Source of the DNA: Pyrenula massariospora
Taxonomy: Eukaryota; Ascomycota; Eurotiomycetes; Pyrenulales; Pyrenulaceae
Length of the DNA stretch: 64,000 bases
Reading direction: 5' to 3'
Assembly (NCBI GenBank): GCA_021030905.1
Contig: JAGFMI010000026.1
Coordinates: 62,001 to 126,000 of the forward strand
Made by a program: the position numbers and the translations under genes. Shown here in pieces: positions 59,611 through 64,000 of this stretch. Position 1 is the stretch's first letter. Every line of letters starts with the position of its first letter. The notes under the pieces were generated by a model. The model ran no database searches and was not told where the DNA came from. It saw nothing but the letters and a program-made list of their open reading frames with translations.

Positions 59611-61155
59611 ATGTATCTCGATTACATCAGCCCCGCATCTGTCGTTGTACTCTGGGTTTGCGTAATCTTTCTCAGTCAATGGATCTATCACCATTTTCGA
59701 ACCGACGACCGTCTGAAGTCGTTTCCCGGCCCTCGGCTTGCCCGCTACACAAATTTGTGGATCGTTAAAGCAGCTTTCAGTGGACGCGTTGGTGAAGAAT
59801 ATCTCAAAATTGTTCAGAAATACGGCCCTATTGCACGAATCGGATCCAATCACCTCGTTACTAGTGACGAAGAATTTATCCGCCGCATGAGCGCAGTCCG
59901 CTCTCCCTACGTCCGCTCAGACTTCTACGCCGCATTCAAGTTCGATGCCGATTATGAAAACGTTTTCTCGGAAATGGACGATGCGAAACACACCGACATG
60001 CGCAAGAAGATCTCTCCAGCTTATTCCGGGAAGGAGAACTTTGAGCTTGAACCGATGATCGACCGCGTGATCATGGATTTAGCGTCTCTGCTGGAACGAC
60101 GGTATCTCTCCACCTCGACCGAGTACCGCCCGCTCGATTTTGCCCTGATCAGCCAATACTTTACCCTCGATGTCATTAGTGGACTCGCCTACTCTAAACC
60201 TTTCGGCTGGCTCGCAAATGAAACGGACATGTACGGCTACATTGGCAATATCCATGCCACCGTCCCAAATATGTACATTCTTAGCTCTATTCCCTGGCTA
60301 CTCCGACTCATGAAGCAAAGATGGTTCCAACGCCTTACCCTTCCAACAGTCAAAGACTCTATCGGAATGGGCGCAGTGAAAGGCGCGGCCCAGAAAGTCG
60401 TCGCCGAGCGATTCGATCCAGAGGCTCAACGAAACAACAAGCAACAGGACATGCTGGCAAGCCTCATGGCGCACGGTCTCACTCTCCAGCAATGCGCCGA
60501 TGAAGGGCTCCTTCAAATCCTAGCCGGCTCTGATACCACTGCAAGCATGATCCGCTTCACGATGCTACACATTCTCACCCACCCAACATGCTACGCGAGG
60601 CTGGTCAAAGAAATTGACCTCACTGTTCAAAGACATGACCTCCAGCCTGACCAAGTGATCCCCAACTCCGTAGCCACGGGTCTACCCTACCTTCAAGCCA
60701 TAGTCAAAGAATCCCTACGCCTTACGCCTCCCGTAAACGGTCTCTTAACCAAAGTCTCCCCACCAGAAGGCGACACTCTCCCCGACGGGACCTGCATCCC
60801 GAGTAACGTCGACATCGGAATCTCCATCTTAGCAACGATGCGCAATACTACCGTCTTCGGACCCGACGTCGATATCTTCCGCCCAGAACGATTCCTCGAA
60901 GCCAACGCCGACCAACAGAGCAAGATGGATCTCCTCCAAGAACTCGTCTTCGGCAGTGGGAGGTTCATGTGCCTGGGGAAATATATCGCAAAGGTTGAGA
61001 TGGGGAAGGTGGTTTTCGAGTTGTTCCGCAGGTTTGAGTGGGGGATCAACGATGGGTTGAGGCCGGTGACGTGGTCAAGGGCTTACGGGCTGTGTTTGCA
61101 GAAGGGGTTTTGGGTGAGGGTTGAGAGGAGGGAAGGGAATTGGGAGGAGTTGTGA
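59611..61155 (+). CDS. Cytochrome P450 monooxygenase
   Basis: Single exon, 514 residues from the ATG at 59611, which places the membrane anchor (starting ISPASVVVLWVCVIFLSQWI) at the N-terminus as in microsomal P450s. An in-frame earlier start (59482) would push the anchor inside. Next comes the proline-rich FPGPRLARYTNLW. The I-helix AGSDTT is at about 305-310, the ExxR pair Glu367/Arg370 is in KESLRL, FRPERF follows, and the heme loop FGSGRFMCLG has the ligand Cys454. Overall it resembles the pisatin-demethylase-like (CYP57-type) group, although I cannot assign a CYP number. The substrate is unknown. It follows the PSD-like decarboxylase gene on the same strand. Confidence 0.95.
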   Translation: MYLDYISPASVVVLWVCVIFLSQWIYHHFRTDDRLKSFPGPRLARYTNLWIVKAAFSGRVGEEYLKIVQKYGPIARIGSNHLVTSDEEFIRRMSAVRSPYVRSDFYAAFKFDADYENVFSEMDDAKHTDMRKKISPAYSGKENFELEPMIDRVIMDLASLLERRYLSTSTEYRPLDFALISQYFTLDVISGLAYSKPFGWLANETDMYGYIGNIHATVPNMYILSSIPWLLRLMKQRWFQRLTLPTVKDSIGMGAVKGAAQKVVAERFDPEAQRNNKQQDMLASLMAHGLTLQQCADEGLLQILAGSDTTASMIRFTMLHILTHPTCYARLVKEIDLTVQRHDLQPDQVIPNSVATGLPYLQAIVKESLRLTPPVNGLLTKVSPPEGDTLPDGTCIPSNVDIGISILATMRNTTVFGPDVDIFRPERFLEANADQQSKMDLLQELVFGSGRFMCLGKYIAKVEMGKVVFELFRRFEWGINDGLRPVTWSRAYGLCLQKGFWVRVERREGNWEEL

Positions 61156-62945
61156 GGCTCCATCCGCAGGGGCTGAATGGAGCGTGGGCGTATGCACTGG
61201 AAGGAGGTCGTGAGCGGTATTTCGGAGGATTCGTCTACGATGTGAAGGATGGCGTTGTCTGGATAGGGCGTCGTTCGGATGAGGATGTTCAGGAGGTAGA
61301 TGCCAAGGTTCTGGAGCCGCAGCAGACTCTCGCAATGGTTCAGCAGCAATCCAAAGAAAGGCGTTATGGAGTCATTCAATTAGGCGTAGGATCTACAATT
61401 CGAAAGGCAAACGAGACATGTGTTGGTTCAATCTACGCTGCCTATTTCTCAGCAGTCGATCAGACAAGCCTCTAAATAAACACGAAGCAACCACCAGCAT
61501 AACCCTTCCCATCCTCTAGTATTCCGCCGACACTTCACACCGCTTCATATCAACCGCTCCCGCATCGACAGTCACTTTACGCATGTACTAGCACACCACC
61601 ACCCACCCCGCCCATCCGCCCAATCACACCCCTCGGCCCCAAATCCCCCAAGCGTCCACAAGGACCTCGGCACCAAAAGGCCCCAAAAAAGCACATGACC
61701 CCGCGTCCCTAGCGCGCCCGCAATCTGCACGCACTCAGCCGGCCTCCTGCCGCTTCGAGTAGGAAATCCTTCGCAGCTCTACGCGAGCCGCGTCTGTCTG
61801 TCAGACTGGCTAGCTTTGTAATCGGCCTGATCTCCCAGACCACCATCTGAAGAATGACTCCTCGGACGGACCGAAGTACGGAGAGAGGGAAGGGATGGAG
61901 GTTGATGGGGGTGTGGCGAACGGAGAGGGGAATGAGTCATAGCTAACACAACGCAACGCCGAACGCCTAGGATAGTACCAAGGCGCGCGATCTGATCACC
62001 TAATCTGCTACTAGGTACCTATCGACTACGTAGACATAGTACGTCTATTACTCACACGAACACGAACAACAGCCCTTCGCATCTGAGAGAGAAATGCGAG
62101 AAGCGAAAAATGCGCTACATCTACAGGGCGTGGAGATCCTCAGGCACGCAAGTGAGGCTTTAGGCTCAGACACCGTGTGTCGATAATGATATGCCTGAGG
62201 TGTCATATCGCATCTCCATACCATAGTGTTGATTTTGGAGGTGCAACATTCATCGAAATATTTAAAATCAAATTAGCTGGAAGGCATCGGAACTGGTCCA
62301 GGCATCTACGCGACATGACACGGCGGTTTTCAAGGGCATAACATAATATGCTGCGATGGAAGATGGAAGTGGATGGAAGGCAGCCGGTTAGGCCTGGTGT
62401 AACATAGATATAGTTCCTGAGAGAAGAGAGTGTTGATTCCCTGCCAGATAATTATGTCTATAAAATGCCGAGAAAGTAGCTATTTAAGATCAAGATACAA
62501 ATAGAAGACAAACGCCCGGTTATGCCTGTTGTAATATAGTTGAGTGAGAGAAGAGAGGGCCAATTTCTTGCTAGATAGCCATGTCTATGAGCCCGAGAAT
62601 GTAGATATTCAAGATACAAAAAGAAGACAAGGATGGAAAGCACCAACGCCTGATCCCAGGTAATTTGATTGATGAGAGAGAAGACAATTTGTAGTCTAAA
62701 CATAATGACGGACCGATTCCCCGAAAAAAAAAACGCCCCTCCCTCTTCGGAGTAATGAGTATAGTAATCCCGTGGTATCTCTGTAAATGTCTCTTGTACA
62801 AAAGAAAATATGCCAAAGTAGGGGTAGTCCTATGCCCGAAACACCAAGAAAAGAAAGAAAAAGTGTCATCCAAAGCCGAGTGTGGGTGCAACCGTAGCCC
62901 AAACACCATCCATATAAACAAAAGAAAAATATTTCTCGTAAGATA
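61156..62945. other. Convergent intergenic region with a tandem duplication
   Basis: 1.8 kb between convergent stops. It contains a diverged tandem duplication (62384-62645) and C-rich low-complexity DNA near 61560-61720. No gene seen. Confidence 0.5.
62384..62645. repeat. Diverged tandem duplication, two units of about 130 bp
   Basis: Unit 1 (62384-62515) and unit 2 (62516 to about 62645) share CCGGTTA-GCCTG, GAGAGAAGAGAG, ATGTCTAT, TTCAAGATACAAA or close variants, and AGAAGACAA in the same order. A third partial trace (GATGAGAGAGAAGACAA) follows near 62671-62690. The units differ at many positions, so the duplication is old. Confidence 0.7.
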
Positions 62946-64000
62946 TCATGTCATTCCAAGGCTTTGTTGCCGTCCACCCATCTGCAACCGCGCCCTCAGC
63001 TGCCGCACCATATCCTCGAGGTATCGTATCCTCTCATCCTTCTTCCGACTTTCATGCTCCATCTTGATGAGCCGCTCGCTTAGCTCGATGTGTTCAAAGT
63101 TCTCGCCTGATGAGCTTTCGCGTTTTGGAGGAACGGCGAAGATTGATCCTCTTCTGCTGCCGGAAGGAAGTTCAGGAGTCTGTCCTTCTTCCTCCTCGTC
63201 GGCTTGAGCCCGCTTTCGCTTTTTGTTCGTAGGCACAGGGCTGTCTTGTTGCGTGAACTGTAATGTTTGTCTGATGTCAGGACTCGTCGGCTCGTACATC
63301 TCAACCCCTGCAACGTCGACATTTGAATTACCGCCCGGAGCATGTCGTCTCCGCATGTGCTCGTTCAGATTTTCTTTTCGCGTAAAGCCGTGACCCTGTC
63401 CGACGTGGCGGTTGCAGTTCGCAACTGGGCAGAAGAGAAGCTTCTTGGTAGTCACGTTCTTCTTGTGCACTTCGCGCTGGTGTCGGAGCAGGCCGCCCGA
63501 ATAAGTGAAACCTTGGATCTTGTCGCAAGCAGGATCGGGACACTTGTAGGGTCGTTCATGTTTGTCCATATGTTTGCTAGAAATGAACGTTAGCATTGAC
63601 GAGGGCGATTTGGTTGTGATAATACTTACTTCCATTCACACGACCGGCGGAATACAGGCCGCTCGTCCCGGCATTCTGGATGATGGCACTCGAGAAGACC
63701 TTCAGCATTGCGAGGAGGCTCTTCGCGCTTGACAGATATTCTCTGCCGGCTGCCTTCTGAGGATGGGGAGGTTGTATTTGGGTCGTGTGCAACAGCTATA
63801 GTGGACATGGGTGGAACGCCGGAGGACTGCGAGGTGACCGACCTGCGGCGGTCAAAATCGGTATCTTCGTTCTTGACACTGTGGGGGCTGGGATAGCCAG
63901 CAGACTCCAGCTCAGCCCCTCCCATAATCGAAAAGTCGTAGGCTTGGGCTAGGTCGACTGGGAGAGAACGATTGCGGTTTGGGCTAAATTCTACTTGAAG
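62946..64000 (-). CDS. C2H2 zinc-finger transcription factor (5' end beyond window)
   Basis: Two exons are visible: 64000-63630 (open to the window edge) and 63576-62946, together about 333 residues. Finger 1 is CHHPECRDERPVFRRSCEWNKHMDKH, built across the intron. Finger 2 is CPDPACDKIQGFTYSGGLLRHQREVH. Finger 3 is CPVANCNRHVGQGHGFTRKENLNEHMRRRH. Then come an acidic stretch with KKRKRAQADEEEE (likely nuclear localisation signal) and a C-terminal coiled coil (ELSERLIKMEHESRKKDERIRYLEDMVRQLRARL). The frame upstream of the ATG at 63925 stays open to base 64000, so that ATG may be internal. Family resembles fungal C2H2 regulators with long loops; the target genes are unknown. Confidence 0.88.

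Overview
The window is nuclear DNA from a filamentous ascomycete (Pezizomycotina). The genes are split by many short introns of about 45-60 nt with GT..AG ends and CTAAC/CTGAC-like branch sites. Intergenic gaps are compact. The gene content is typically fungal: group III G-alpha, Hog1 MAP kinase, trifunctional TRP1, Cdc14/SIN component, SAM35, a lipase/NB-ARC/TPR receptor, DUF6594 and a copper-fist factor. Most exon models were built by hand from reading frame, splice sites and recall of protein families. No database search was run, and species cannot be named from the sequence.

Layout. 1-5.0 kb has no gene I can support. 5.0-10.2 kb holds two signalling genes in divergent orientation: a GNA-3/GanB-type G-alpha (minus) and a Hog1-type MAP kinase (plus). 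10.7-16.4 kb has an LCHN/DENND11-like protein and cullin-1 (both minus). 17.4-22.4 kb has a cupin protein, an SRF1-like phospholipase D regulator, a mitochondrial K+/H+ exchange-related protein and a BRCT protein. 23.3-31.5 kb has TRP1 and NUP188, head to head over a 312-bp shared promoter that contains a TGACTCA box. 32.2-37.0 kb has a metallo-beta-lactamase-fold protein, geranylgeranyl diphosphate synthase and Cdc14. 37.4-46.4 kb is accessory-looking: an NLR-like hydrolase/NB-ARC/TPR protein, a CorA-like transporter and an unusual copper-fist factor, all minus. 48.0-54.98 kb has a secreted carboxylesterase, SAM35, a DUF6594 membrane protein and a 67-residue protein. 57.2-61.2 kb pairs a PSD/PsiD-like decarboxylase with a P450. 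A C2H2 zinc-finger gene runs off the right edge.

The main feature not explained by genes is a family of about 97-bp near-palindromic repeats, MITE-like. Seven copies lie between 20.4 and 44.7 kb. They share long inverted ends around GGTATCAGAAGTC and a core around TTGGCGCC. Two copies sit inside introns. A second recurring pattern is a switch, near the 3' end of many genes, from a pyrimidine-rich to a purine-rich coding strand. No viral, LTR, CRISPR, rRNA or convincing tRNA feature was seen.
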